This document shows, in pieces, positions 11,562-23,600 of a stretch of DNA of 64,000 bases. The notes under the pieces were generated by a model that had not been told where the DNA came from, did not search any database, and saw only the letters and a program-made list of their open reading frames with translations. Positions within the stretch are counted from its first letter, which is position 1; every line of letters starts with the position of its first letter. The position numbers were made by a program, and so were the translations under genes. The stretch comes from Thalassia testudinum (lineage: Eukaryota > Streptophyta > Magnoliopsida > Alismatales > Hydrocharitaceae): positions 72,967,501 to 73,031,500 of the forward strand of contig JAZHRO010000013.1 of assembly GCA_037157565.1 (NCBI GenBank). The letters are read 5' to 3'.

Positions 11562-11566
11562 TGCAC
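11562..11566. repeat. Target-site duplication, right copy (TGCAC)
   Basis: This is an exact copy of 9850-9854, and the pol reading frame continues after it. Confidence 0.85.
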
Positions 11567-13345
11567 GCAGTCATTTGAAATCCTGTGTGATCAAGTTACC
11601 TAAGCTCCTATCCTACAGTCACATAATTGGTCTCAACCCTTTGAGATCATGTGCGATGCATCTGATTATGCTGTAGGAGTGGTACTTGGGCAGAAAATAG
11701 ACGGGAAACTTGTGGTCATCTACTACGCTAGCAAGACACTTGACGAGGCTCAGCGTAACTATACAGTTACTGAGAAATAGCTGCTAGCCGTAGTATTTGC
11801 CTTGAAAAAATTCAGATCTTATCTTTTGGGCTCTCGTGTTATCATATACTCAGATCACACTGTAGTGAGGCACCTCCTTGATAGAAGGATGCGAAACCTC
11901 GACTAATCCATTGGATCTTGTTGTTGCAAGAGTTTGATCTCGAGATTCGCAATAAAGTGGGAAAGTAGAACGTGGTAGTTGACCACTTATCTCTCCTTCC
12001 TTCTAACAATATCGATCCTTCCAGATCCATCACAGAACATTTTCCCGATGAGCACCTCCTGACTATTAGTATAGAACTTTCTTGGTTTGCTGATTTAGTA
12101 AACTACTTGGCATTACATCAGATCTCGTCCGATTGGCCGAAGTCCAAGAAAGAAAAATTGCTTTCCGATTCCAAGTACTACATGTGAGAAGACCCGTACC
12201 TCTTCCGCATTGGTGCTGATCAGATCATTACACGGTGCAACCCAGAAGTGGAAATTCAGGACATTTTGTCCTTCTGCCATGACCAGGCCTGCGGCGAACA
12301 CTTTTCCGGACATAAAATCGTAACAAAAGTCCTCAAGTGTGGCTTTTATTGGCCCACGATTATTGCAAGGCATGTACTCATTGCCATACCTTGTGCAACA
12401 CGAGCCATCGTGATATGATGCCTTTGTAATCGATTCTCGTATGCGGAATCTTCGACATCTGAAGGATTGATTTCATGGGACCCTTCCCAGTTTCAGACGG
12501 CTTCGAATACATTCTTCTCGCTGTTGACTACGTGTCCAAATGGATCAAAGCCATTTCGACCCGAACCAACAATCATAAGGTGGTAATTAAATTCATTCAT
12601 CAGAACATCTTTTCTTGGTTTGGGATTCCATTTGCCATTATCTCTGATGGAGGGACCCATTTCACAAATGCTCAATTCAAATCACTGATGACCAAATACG
12701 GGGTGTCGCACCGAATCTCTACTCCTTATCACCCCCAAACCAATGGTTTAGCTAAGCTATCGAATCGGGAGATCAAGAAAATCTTTCAGCTCACTGTTCG
12801 ACCTAACAGGAAGGATTGGTCGTCCCGTCTTCCGGAAGCCTTGTGCGCCTATAGGACCGCCCACAAAACCCAATTGGGCATGTCTCCTTTCAGATTGGTG
12901 TACAGGAAAGCATGTCACCTCCCCATCGAGTTAGAGCACAAAGCCTATTGGGCTATACAAAAATGTAATCTAGATCTTTCTAAGGCAAAAATCCACAGAA
13001 AGCTTCAAATGGATGAGATCAATGAATTATGAAATGATGCATATGAGAACTCGTGAATTTGCAAAGAGTGGGTTAAGGCCTTTCACAACAAGCACATATC
13101 CAAAAAGATCTTTCACCTTGGTCAGAAAGCCCTACTTTTTGATGCTAAACTCAAATTGTTCCCAAGAAAACTCAGATCAAATTGGATTGGACCATATCTT
13201 ATCAGATGAATCTTTGGAAATGGAGACGTAGAAATCAGCCAACCCAGCCCTGATTCAGAACCCTTTATCGTGAACAATCAGCGACTTAAGTCGTTCATTG
13301 AAATCATTGATACAAACATGGCTGCAATAGCTTTTGATCTCCATT
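11567..13345 (+). pseudogene. Athila-lineage RNase H and integrase remnant (element B, 3' part of pol)
   Basis: This continues the pol cut at 9854. RNase H (CDASDYAVGVVLGQ, YYASKTLDEAQRNY, YSDHTVVRHLL) has stops near 11612 and 11780 and a frameshift near 11880. The linker ITEHFPDEHLL is followed by the zinc finger (SFCHDQACGEHFSGHK), which loses its second half to a deletion near 12360. The integrase core reads openly from 12475 to 13032 ([54 protein letters not shown]), and stops follow near 13030, 13054 and 13207. The last readable codons end near 13350. It has the same lineage and order as element A but differs in sequence throughout. Confidence 0.93.
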
Positions 13346-14973
13346 CTCCCTGATCTTATTGTGCCCGGCTGATGGAGTTAAACTCAGTGCTTAACGAGAG
13401 GCAACCCGCCATCTTTTTAAAAAACCTGAAACCCTTCTTGACACATCTTATGCTGAACTCACATTGCACTTTAGGGTTCATCCATTAGAACAGCCGACTC
13501 TACCTCTGGTACCCGTACCTGAGCTTGAAATCATCCGCAGCAGTCACCCCGACCCAACACCTGTTCTAATGAATGATCTAAGCTGAATTCGAACCCACCT
13601 AATTTATAATGAAGACATTGCAAATTACAGGCATGGGGGGTATTAAAGTGCAAAACGCTGTGAAAATCAATTCACAAGAAATGGTTTCATCAAAAAATCT
13701 CATATTCCAAAAAATAAAAAAAATAAAAAATTTGAAAAAGAACAAAAAATAGGAGAAGGGAGGAAATTTTGAATAAATTAAATTGCATATCATTTTTGAG
13801 GAGAAAAGGAGAGGAGATAAAAATGTCCAAAAAGGAGCACAGTTTGAAAAAAAAGAGATAATCATTAGTAAAAGATTAAGGAATTAACTCAATTCTAGAC
13901 CAAATCAAAAGACAAAAAGTACTAAGAGACAAAAGAGATTAGTAGGAACGCTGATCTTAGGCCTCTTGGGCTACGACCGTAGGCTTAAAAATTCAAGTAT
14001 CCGCTAAGATCTAGATAGTCCTAAAAAAGTTGGGGAAAATGCGAAGCTTAAGAATTAGGTCTAAGGCTTAGGGATTATTCGGCCTCGTTAACTGACCTTT
14101 GGTTTACGGGACTCGGTAACCTAAGCACCCCAATACACACACAGTCTGGTTCAGTGCACTTAAGTATCAAAATCACATAAATGCGTTAAATCTGTTTTGA
14201 AAAAGTTACTTAGATTAGGAGCGACCGATTAACACAAGTTGATTTGGACGAGTTTTCGGTGCGGAGAGGTGGGAAATTCCCCTCGAAGATGCGTAATAAC
14301 ATTTCGTCTCCTTGGTGCTTGTCTCCTAGGATATCTAAATATCCTACCGAGGGAATATAAGCACCTTGTGTTGGTTTAGATGCCATGGGCGGCATTATCA
14401 CGAAATGTCAATTGCCAGTGTTTGGATTTAGCTATAAAATGCCATGTGTGGGATTATCTCGAAATCTCGAAAGCTAGGGTTCTAGGGGTTGCCATGCGCG
14501 ATGCTATCTTGAAGCATCAATTGCTAGGGACCCTGCGAGGATTGATAGTGGGAACTAGGAATTCGATACAAACCGTGTTGTAAAGCTAATCCGAGACTAG
14601 AAATAAAAAGAAAAGAGAGAGAAAACTCTCCAAAAATAAAGAAAAATTCTTCTCTCTCTCTTACAAAAACGCATTGCAAATTGAACTTGGGTTAAAACAT
14701 GTTACAAACATGAGTGCTTTAATTGTGGAGTTCAATGAACCTTAGGTTAGTTCCTGTGGGCCTTAGAAACCTTTGCGGTGGATTGAGGCTAAAGCTGGTC
14801 AGATAAGGATCTTGGTTGGTACTTGAGTACCTCTAGGCCTACTATCGGCATTCTGACCTAATCTACAAAAAACACATATCAGAGTTTTAAGCATAAAAAG
14901 GCATATGGTCTAGAATTAAAGTTAATACCTTGAGATTTTGCTAAGAGACCAGCAAAAGCTAGGCATGGGAGTA
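13346..14973 (+). mobile_element. Non-coding 3' internal region of Athila element B
   Basis: It mirrors the region after pol in element A. The post-pol signature lies near 13386-13411 (AGTGCTTAACGAGAGGCAACC), and a GAAGACATTGC motif with a G run near 13633 comes next. The three CCATG-starting repeat units follow at 14383, 14442 and 14492, and a polypurine tract (AGGCATGGGAGTA) ends at 14973. An A-rich, purine-rich stretch spans 13660-13870. No credible gene was seen. Confidence 0.8.
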
Positions 14974-16260
14974 TGATGGGAACACCATAATGAGCCATAA
15001 CTAGCTCATTTTGATCCAAATAAGTCAGTAAATGATCCTACATGATTGCTAGAGAGCCATAATTTACTGCAAATCCATTTTGAGGGAGAGGCAAGAAACC
15101 AGGGCTAAAACTGTAATTTTACCATCATAACTTGAATACAGTACAACCATGGGTTTTCTCAGGGGTTAATTGAGGGTCAAATGATCCTAAGAGGATAACA
15201 AGTGGGATAGAACAAACAAAAAGGATTTTCGCGTGTTTTGAGAATTAAATGACTTTTGAAACCCTAAAAACGGATCCGCTTAATCAATTGAGGTTATGGT
15301 CAGGATAAAATTCACCTAAATCATCTAAAATTCATAGAAAAATATTCTCTAGGGTTTGATACCTTCAAATTGACCATCAGAGCCCGTTTTGGCCCAAAAT
15401 AGAGTCTCAGACAGACATTTACCTTAATTTGAGTTTTTGCATAAATTACCAAGTCAAACACGGTAAAAACCAAAATACAACTTCACCATTGGATTTCTTA
15501 GGTCCAAATTAGGTTTGTACCAAAATTTGGACCCAAGCTAAAATTGTCTTGACCTAGTTTGCAAATTGGTCCCATCTGATTACATTTATGCCCTTAACTT
15601 TCAAAACCTTTACAAATAGACCCCTAACTTTGTCATCATTTTCATAAATAGGTCCCTGTCGCCATTAATCCTATTCATACAAGCACCAGAGATTTGGCTG
15701 ACACTTAGCTAACTTTGAGGAACCTTTTCCCTCTATGTGAAGAAGAAGGTGAGAGAAGTAGAGCACAGAGAAGAAAGGCAAAAGAAGAAGGCCACGGCAA
15801 GGAGAAAAGAAGATCTGACTCAGAAGAAAGAAGAAAGCAAAGAAGAAGAGGAAAAGAAGAAGAGCCGCACAGGAAGAGAAAAAGAAGGAGAAGGGTAGAA
15901 GAACAGAAGAGGAAGAATAAAAGAAAGAAGAAGAAAGACCCTTGAGTCTCTAAGCAACACTATAGCATCAGTCTATTTAAGTTGTCCGATACATCTGATT
16001 ACATATATTTGAGGCTTTGATTTAGTTGCTATTTGTGAAGAGTAATTGGTAATTTAAATCACCATTTTACTCCATTTTTTTTGCACATAGATGCCTAACA
16101 TTATTCTTGTTGCAATCTCTTATATTTCTGATTCAAATTGTGATCTTGAGTTTTGAATTCCATATTGCTCCATGTGTTTGATATCAGACTTAAAATTTGA
16201 GTAATAAATATTATTTATTTTCAAAGCGATTTCGGCTATACTATAATGCAGTTTTTAAAC
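14974..16260 (+). repeat. LTR of Athila element B (3' end approximate)
   Basis: It starts TGATGGGAACACCAT right after the polypurine tract and aligns with the LTR of element A from 3771. Shared features are a short 5' hairpin, the TAAAATTCATAGAAAAAT block near 15325 and the CTAGGGTTTGATACCTTCAA block. An AGAAG-rich purine stretch (15720-15945) can be read as a Lys/Arg-rich frame of 76 codons, but this is compositional. The 3' border is unclear. The GTAATAAATATTATTTAT stretch near 16200 resembles the end region of LTR C. Confidence 0.65.
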
Positions 16261-16515
16261 CTCGATTTCGCTCGACGACAACTACCCTCGTACATGGTAA
16301 CGTGGTTGTATTGAGGTTGAGTCACCCTCATTTTAAGTGACTCGGTTAGTGGATTTGATCGAGTCGGTCAATCGGGAAATCCTAAGTCGAGAGACATATG
16401 TGGTGGTTTTTACCTGGACTTGGGTTTCCACCTAAAAATATTTGTGTGTCTTGTGTGATTGCCTCATGTGAGATTGTTTCCGCATTTTAATATTTTTCAC
16501 ACAAATCTCACCCCC
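16261..16515. other. Uncharacterised junction segment
   Basis: About 250 bp lies between the end of LTR B and the Tat-type gag. It contains GAGTCACCCTCATTTTAAGTGACTC-like inverted words near 16319-16345. It could be an LTR or leader end of the Tat element. Nothing coding was recognised. Confidence 0.4.
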
Positions 16516-17425
16516 TCCATAGGGAAATTACAGGGACAACAGACCCTGATAGCTTTGTTGGGAGTTACCGTCAGATGATGTTAAACCATAGCTACCCTAA
16601 TGGAGTACTCTGCCTAGTATTCACGTCCTATCTGTCCAACATGGCCCATGAGTGGTTCAATGAACTATCAGTCGGATAGATCACATGCTTTCAAGAATTT
16701 GCGGACAAGTTTTGTCAATATTTTGCCGAGTAGCAGAGGGTCAGAGAAAACCCTGAAAGGTTGTCGGAGATCCGACAGCGGAAGAACGAATCCTTCCGGT
16801 CCTACCTGGATCGGTTTAAGGCCTAATGTTTCAAATGTAAGAAGCCTCACAATGCCGTTATCATCCAATACTTCAAGTCAGGATCCTGACTCAGGACATT
16901 AATGATTTCCCGCCCAAAGATATGGCGGAGCTCTATGATAGAGCCATAAGGTTCGCGAAGGAGGACGATTCTTTTTGCTCCCGCAGCCGACTGCCAAAGG
17001 GTTACAGGGACGATGCTAGCCCTGTCGAGGAGAGACGGGCCCCAAGAGATTTTGCCCCCATCTCCATCCACAGAGGCAGCCGCTTCAATAAGTGCAAAGC
17101 TAGCTTCCTAGAGTGGAGGAATGATCGGCCAACCAAGGGCTAGAACGGTGGACCTCGCCAACCTTGGCGGGATTGTTTCGATGAATATACTCCCCTGGCT
17201 GTGAACCAAGCGGACGTTTTGGCAGAAGTGTGGTCTACAGACAAGAACTTTTACCCCCGCCCAAGCCAATGAAAAAGAAGGATGACTCCAGGCCCTACTG
17301 CAAATACAACAAGGCCCAAGGGCATGCCACTAAAGACTATCGGGATCTATAGGACCAGATCGAGTCTTAGATCCGGCATGGAAATCGAGCCCACTTCATC
17401 AAGCGAAGTGAGGGCTAGGATAAGG
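16516..17425 (+). pseudogene. Tat-lineage Ty3/gypsy gag fragment
   Basis: This is a degraded capsid gene of a different gypsy lineage. Readable blocks, in shifting frames, are DPDSFVGSYRQMMLNHSYPN (16540 on), HEWFNELSVG, FADKFCQYFAE, RQRKNESFRSYLDRFKA, then DINDFPPKDMAELYDRAIRFAKED (about 16897-16968). Near 17295-17400 comes PYCKYNKAQGHATKDYRDL followed by QIES.IRHGN. The CxxH-type YCKYHK..GHxTxDCxxL block, here with Cys replaced by Tyr, is typical of Tat/Retand gag proteins. Several stops (near 16676, 16730, 16825) are present. No matching pol follows, because the sequence runs into the inverted LTR C. Confidence 0.8.
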
Positions 17426-17734
17426 GCAAAGGACCCATGGAGGGCCCAGAAGACTATCACAGGGAAAGCTTCAACAAAAGACTACTACACGGAAGCACTC
17501 CCATGCCCATATCTGCAATAATATCAACGATCCTCCAATATGTCCGATAACAATACATGCGGCTGGGCACAAGTGGCGATATACGTAAGTGAGGCACGTA
17601 GATCCCCAACTATACCTCGCTATAACTCTGAAGTCCCTCAAAAGCGGCAACAAAATTAGTGAAACCAGACATCCTGACTTGTCTAGGAATAGAATGCCTG
17701 GTGAGTCGATTATCACTTTCGATAAAATTTTAAA
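17426..17734 (+). other. Probable tail of the Tat gag fragment, no gene seen
   Basis: About 300 bp with no stable open frame lies between the Tat gag block and LTR C. It is probably degraded retroelement sequence. No signature was recognised. Confidence 0.4.
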
Positions 17735-18600
17735 CATAAAATGACATGTCGTTGTAAAGCTTTTGTGGAGGAAAATCGACTATCAAAATATTTAATACTC
17801 AAAATATAACCACGAAAACAGTTAGGTCGTATCCACAGGGTGGAATTAGCCTATTGAACTAGTAAGTGGTGCCTGGTTTGTTCGTGAATCTCAATGGGTG
17901 TGCGTATTAACTAGTGCACTCATTGCCCTCATAAATTCTCAATCTAGATAATTAATCAAGAAAGTAGGTGTGCACATGCAAAATCACCATCATGGAAATA
18001 CGTGAATCATGATCTTGGTACTGACAAGCACTGTCAATAATAATCAAAACAGAACATGCTCTCTATAACCAATACCTCATACTCTATTATTCATGAGAAG
18101 AATTCAATTGTCCGTAATTCAAATAGACTGGAGGGATATTCATGCAAATCTATCGTAATATAATAATTAGATAAATATCACAATAGTGTTTTCCACAATG
18201 GCATTTAGCGTAAATTTTAATTCGATCTTTACTATAGAGAGGGGAAAAACTCCCCTTGCTCGCACGAGGAGAGAGGAGCACAACTGGTGTCATGGTGCTT
18301 GGAGGAGATCGGCTAGGATGCGACCTTTGGTCATGGCGTCGACGGAGACAGCAAGAGGTCGCCAGCGGTGGGTCTCCCACTCGCGTGTTTGAGCTATCAT
18401 CGACAGCTCTGGTGGCGTGGGTCGTCGATGGAGGTCAAAGCAAGCACTTCGGTCATTTTGGCGGAGAAGGAGGTGGCCAGAGGTGGCGTAGCCGGTGAGG
18501 GGGATGGCGTGCACTTTGGGTTCCTTGCGGTGAATTTGCAGATGGGCGGTTGGGAAGGAAGAAGAGGACAGAGAAGAAGAAGGAACCGAGGGGTCAGGGG

Positions 18601-18643
<43 letters not shown>

Positions 18644-19451
18644 TGTGTGTGTGTGTGAGGGGGAAGGTGTTTGGTTGCGGGTGTTGATGGTGTTTGCGAG
18701 TGAGGGGTGGATGTGGGTGCGTGGAGAAGGTGAAGGTTGTGATGGCTGTGGGTTTGAGATGTAGGTGGTGGTGTTGACGTGGTGGGAGGGGTAGTGAAAG
18801 GAGGTTGATGGTGGTGTTGGTGTGCTACTGCGAGGGGGATGCGGTCGTTAGGCTGGTGCTATCACCACACGACCTTCGCGGTGGAGGAGGTGGAGACTCG
18901 TGGTGCACTCTTCAATCACAGTGTGCGTGGTTCCACAGTGCATGCTCTGGCCACAGTGCCAGTCGTGGAAGAGGTGGGCGAGCAGGTGAAGGCCCCGAAG
19001 GGGAGGAGATGAAGAGGATGACAGTCAGTCCTCTCTTAAAAACAACTCCTCTGTTTGTTTTCTTTGGTCGAAAAGTTGTCTAATCGCTCGCGAAGATCGC
19101 GAGTGGTTGGAATGCGATGAGTTATGGTAGTAACACATTAGACGTTTGATCTAAGCTCTAGATGTCTTAAAAAGTGTAGATATCAGGGAGTTTACGATGG
19201 CGATTCCCAGACGTACGATATGAACTCCATATGTCTTATAGAAGTAGAATGGATGTCTGATTTTTGCACATAGCCTGCATCCAACCATACAGATTATGTT
19301 ATTATATCATACGTTATTAGATGTAAAATTAACACAACATCATATGCAGACTAAAGTGAATAACCATATAACTTCAAATCAATTAACAATTAAGAATAAC
19401 TAATTAGATAGTACCTAGACCAAATAATGATCCACTAAAGTGGATCTATCA
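17735..19451 (-). repeat. Minus-strand LTR of Athila-like element C
   Basis: Read on the minus strand, the LTR starts at 19451 as TGATAGATCCACT, just after a polypurine tract (AGGCATTGGGG). It opens with a perfect 8-bp-arm palindrome (19429-19446). Near its other end, around 17825-17842, stands the reverse complement of a CCCTGTGGATACGACC block, a common feature near plant gypsy LTR ends. A GACATGTCATTTTA end resembles the CGTCATTTTAACA end of the solo LTR at 9855. The length of about 1.7 kb equals that of the solo LTR. The middle is GC-rich and carries a 40-base G tract. Apparent reading frames in 18180-19080 are compositional. Confidence 0.65.
18602..18641 (+). repeat. G homopolymer (40 G) followed by TG repeat
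   Basis: Forty uninterrupted G residues are followed by TTTG and (TG)n to about 18658. The tract sits inside LTR C. It could form G-quadruplexes, and its length is also a classic site of sequencing or assembly error. Confidence 0.9.
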
Positions 19452-21150
19452 AATGCCCCAATGCCTAAGTTTTGCTAGTCCCTAGCAAAAAATGAAAAAT
19501 AATGGAAGTAACTAAAAGATTTCTTCTTTTCTTATTCCAAAAATTTAGAGATTAAGACAAATGTGAAGTGATAGTAGCCTAGGTAACAGATCCAAGTGTA
19601 AAGCCCACTTACATTTGAAGTTCCTACTTAACCTTTGATAAAATTCTACCAGAATAGGCAACTACTTCCCTCAGGGATAAAGCAGAAAATGATCTATAAT
19701 TTGACTCCGACTTTTTGGCTTGGGTAGGAGATATTGAGTTGAATGGATTTATATTTGGTGGCTCACACTCATTTCGTGATACATATAGTCTAGTACTGCA
19801 AACTCTAAATCTCTAGACTATCAAATGAGTCAACCTAAAGAGAGGTTAAAAACTGTGTTCTCTTTGCGTTCCCTTGCACTCACTCACTCTCTCTTTTCTT
19901 TTTCTTTTTCTTTTTTTCTGTTCTGAGATCACATATTTTACCAGATTTTGTAAATGTACTCAATATTTGGTGGCCTCACATGGCATTCACACTTCAACTA
20001 AAGTCCTAATAACCCTATAACTAAGTTAGAAGTTCTAAGCCAGTATTCGGGCGATCAGAAATACTAAAAAGTAGATATGAGTCATATTTGATGGATCACA
20101 ATGGGTATTTTTATTGCCTCGAACAAAATCGACACATGATGAAAAATGACTTAAAGATAAAACTATAAACTTGAACTTTTTTTTCTTCTTTTTTTTTTCT
20201 TTTTCTCTCTTCTCTCTTTTTTTTTCTTTTCTTTTTTTTTTAAAAAAAAAACTCTAACACAAAATGATGCAACTTTTATTCATGAGGCATTATTAAGGAA
20301 AATGATGATCAAGAGGATATTGTGTGGCTTATTTGGTAGAAGTGTCTTCTCTCAGCACCGAGATGAAATGGATAGGATAAGCGTATTTCTGACCTTTGAT
20401 ACTATTACCCTCCTTCAGTCGAGGACTATATGAAGGACGGTCGTAACCATCCACCATAGTCATAGTTTTATTATAACTCAATCTCTGTGTATCTGCCTTA
20501 TTTAGTGACTATAAGAAATTCACACAATATTCGCACGCAGAAATAGAGAGTGAAAAACTATGCTTAACTCTGAGGTATCATCATCTAATTATCCAGAACT
20601 TAAGAGTCATTGCACTAGACTTAACGTCCTAGTAGTCTTTCTACTTTCTCCTCACAAATATTAGGTGGATCTAATAGAAGATAGTATGCCTGACTCCCTT
20701 AAAACTGTCCAAGGATTCAGTAGACTAAAAATACTTATTGGTTTTCTACAAAGATTCATTACCCAGTCTATGTGCAAGTGAAGTAATTGTACTGGATTCT
20801 AAACTTAAAAATAATTTACGAAGAAAATCTTTAATGACACCTCCTTGATAAAGATATCTTGCTAGGGCTAACCAGATCAGCTCAAAAAAACAAAAGAGAT
20901 TTTTTTTTACGAATGCACCTAACCTAAATGCATGAATACTACATAAAAATGCAAAATGCACCCCCCAATACCTAAAACCTATAATGTCCTCATTGTAAAA
21001 TTAAAACAGGTGGAGAAAGGAAGGAAATCACTTGATGAAAGCGTTATTCTAGCTGTTGGGTTGCTTTCCAACAAGCGCTGCATTTTTTGTCGGTAGCCAG
21101 ACTTATAGGGAACCTGTAAGTATGGATCTAAATAGAAAGAGCTAGGCCCT
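19452..21150 (-). mobile_element. 3' internal non-coding region of Athila-like element C (minus strand)
   Basis: On the minus strand the order matches elements A and B. The post-pol signature (CAGCGCTTGTTGGAAAGCAA, plus-strand 21060-21080) comes first, then GAGGACATTATAGG with a G run (20958-20995). Next are pyrimidine/purine-rich stretches (19885-19925 and 20175-20250), then TTTTTGCTAGGGACTAGC and the polypurine tract at the LTR border. No integrase or other pol sequence was recognised above 21100, so the element is truncated there. No gene was seen. Confidence 0.65.
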
Positions 21151-21189
21151 AAAAATATGTGTAACATCACGGGCCTAGAAAACAGGTAG

Positions 21190-23600
21190 TCATGGATGCT
21201 GATGAGCCGATGATGCAGTGTGATTCCAAATGTTCGCCAGAAGACATGATAACAGACAACCTTGTAAGCTACCTAAAGAGGTCTAGGAAAAAGAGTAATA
21301 GAAGAAGGGCCAAAGCATGTGAACATGGAATCCACACTTGTCATTTTCCACAAGTACAAGTATGTGTCGTTACATTAACGAATTGGATTTTCCCACCTTT
21401 CATCCCATATGTTGTAGGTCATTCTCCAGTGACAACTTCATATTGTAATTTAGGAGTCCAATGATACATCTTTGCAATATGACGATGAGCGATCGTATGG
21501 AGCTTTTTCGAAGCCCATGTGGTGTAAACTTCGGATCTCCTTAATCCAGCTTTCGCATCACCTCGATGATCTAAAAAATAACTCATGCAATTATGGAATG
21601 TTTTCTTTGCTAATGTTGCAACTGGCAAAGCCCTTACATCTTTCAACACTGCATTATAGCTTTCAACTATGTTTGTTGTCATATACCCCCATCTATATCC
21701 CCCATCAAATGTAAGTGTTCACATGTCATTACAGATCCGATGTCTTTCAAACCAATCAAGAGTATCTTCTTTTAGTTACCCAAAATTCTCCATACAAGCT
21801 TTAAATTTAAGGGGATATGCCAAAAGAGAAGCTCTTTGTACAATTTTCTTCATTAGTAATTTTTTATACATGTCATAAAAATTGTTAGAAACATGACGTG
21901 AACATAATCTCCAATGTCCAAAGGGTGGAAGTAATCCAACTTCTACTTTTCTTGTTGATGCTTTTTATTCCTGCACATTTATCTAAGATTATGCAGATTG
22001 GACCCTATCGTTCCCGGAATACAAAGTATCTAACGCATGTTAGAAATCACGTCCATGTTTCTTCCCGTTTCTCCACTAGAGCAAATGCTAATAGCACAAT
22101 GTGATTAGTTTCGTCCATGCTATTAGCAATCAATAATTTATGTTTGTACTTACCATAAAAGTGTTTCCCATCAATGCCAATTATTGGTCTGCAATGTTCA
22201 AATGCCTCTATGCATGGGCCCAATGCCCATAATGTCTTTCTCAAAATGCATTTGCCATCCCGAGAGGGTTTCGTGTCCCACTCAAAGTCAATCTCGGTTG
22301 TAAGATTTGTTTCTTTTATTGCATGAAGCAAATGTCAATTGCTTTCCTTTTTGCATCCCAAACTTTCCTCTTGCTAATTTTACAATTAAATTCGGTGGCA
22401 ACAAAGGTCTTCAATTCCCTAACCTTATAGTTGCAGAATCTTAAACGTACTTCACCAGAAAATGTGCAATAAATTACAATCCAACTGTGGATGCTCTAAA
22501 CTCATGATAAGATTATGGCAACTATGCGGTCCATCAACAACACTAACAACAAACTTACCATTAAGTTTTCGCAAATGCCCACAGAGTCTCCACTTGCAAC
22601 CCTTCTCCTTGAGGTTGCATTCAATGACCCACACTTTCTTGTTAGACTCACGAACAACAAAGTTATATTTCTATTTGATATGAAAGTCTTTCACTGCGAA
22701 CACTAAATCTTCCTTTCTATTGAAGGCTTCTCGATGTAGAACTATCCACCAAGTCTAATATCAGAAACAGTTTCCTCTCAACTTATATAGCTTGACCCAA
22801 CAATACTGTAAAAACATAATCTGTCACATGGCATATAGTGTTGCTATCACCTCCATCCATTGTCTGAGATGGACGATCATGTGACATATCGTTGGATTCA
22901 TCATCATTGTTGTCTTCCTCATCCTCTAATGGGATGTTATTGAAAGCACCATGATCATTTCTAATATCATCAACATTATCCTCAAATGGAGTATGTGCAA
23001 CTAACCTAGCCATTACAAGCCAAACAAGTGGCCTACATAAAGGAGGCTGAACAACTGGCCTAATCACAGGAGGATGAACAACTTGGGCAATCAACGGACA
23101 TTGGACAAATGGAGCACTCACAAGAGAATACAAATTTGGAACATTAACTAGAGAATGCACAACTTGAGTAGCCACTACAGGCGAAAATCTACAGTACTCA
23201 CTACTGGAGTTGTGTGTGTATCCTGTACGTCCGTAGTACACATAGGACGATGAACCACCTTCGCATTCACTACAAGAATATGTCGCACCTCAGTTATTTT
23301 TACCAAAATATCTGAGAAGTATTCGGTCCCCATGGTGTCTATGGTGCCAACAAGGCAATCGAGATCATCATCATCTATAATCAAAGATGCTATATATCTT
23401 ACTAGCTTGCGATCTCCAATTTTTTCAATTACAAGAAATCTATGTATTATCTCAATCTCATGTGTTAGAGGATCAATTTGTAGCCTCCTCATTATTTTCT
23501 CCTTAAATTTCTTAAAGTCTCCCTCATCATTTAAATCCTTACATTCTTGGAAAATGGTCTATCGTATCCAACTCCATCTTCTCTGTCAATGATATTCCCA
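21190..23600 (-). pseudogene. Mutator-like element (MULE) transposase remnant
   Basis: This is a minus-strand DNA-transposon transposase in pieces. From the N-terminus, a PB1-like segment (FKKFKEKIMRRLQIDPLTHE, about 23525-23466; DDDDLDCLVG) is followed by an acidic linker (EDEEDNNDDESND, about 22900). A MuDR-type zinc region (ECNLKEKGCKWRL, HSCHN, 22630-22480) comes next. The transposase core holds a catalytic Asp in IIGIDGKHFYGKYKHKLLIA (about 22190-22130). A TTNIVESYNAVLK block (21680-21640) follows. A SWIM-type finger (THTCTCGK..., IPCSHALAL, about 21370-21310) carries a stop. Several frames and stops show it is dead. Terminal inverted repeats were not identified. Confidence 0.88.

Noticed and set aside
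15715..15945. 76-codon Lys/Arg/Glu frame
   Set aside because: It arises from an AGAAG-rich purine stretch inside LTR B, with no domain or neighbours.
18150..19083. Several frames around the G tract
   Set aside because: They lie in a GC-rich LTR on the strand opposite to the element and have glycine runs from the homopolymer.
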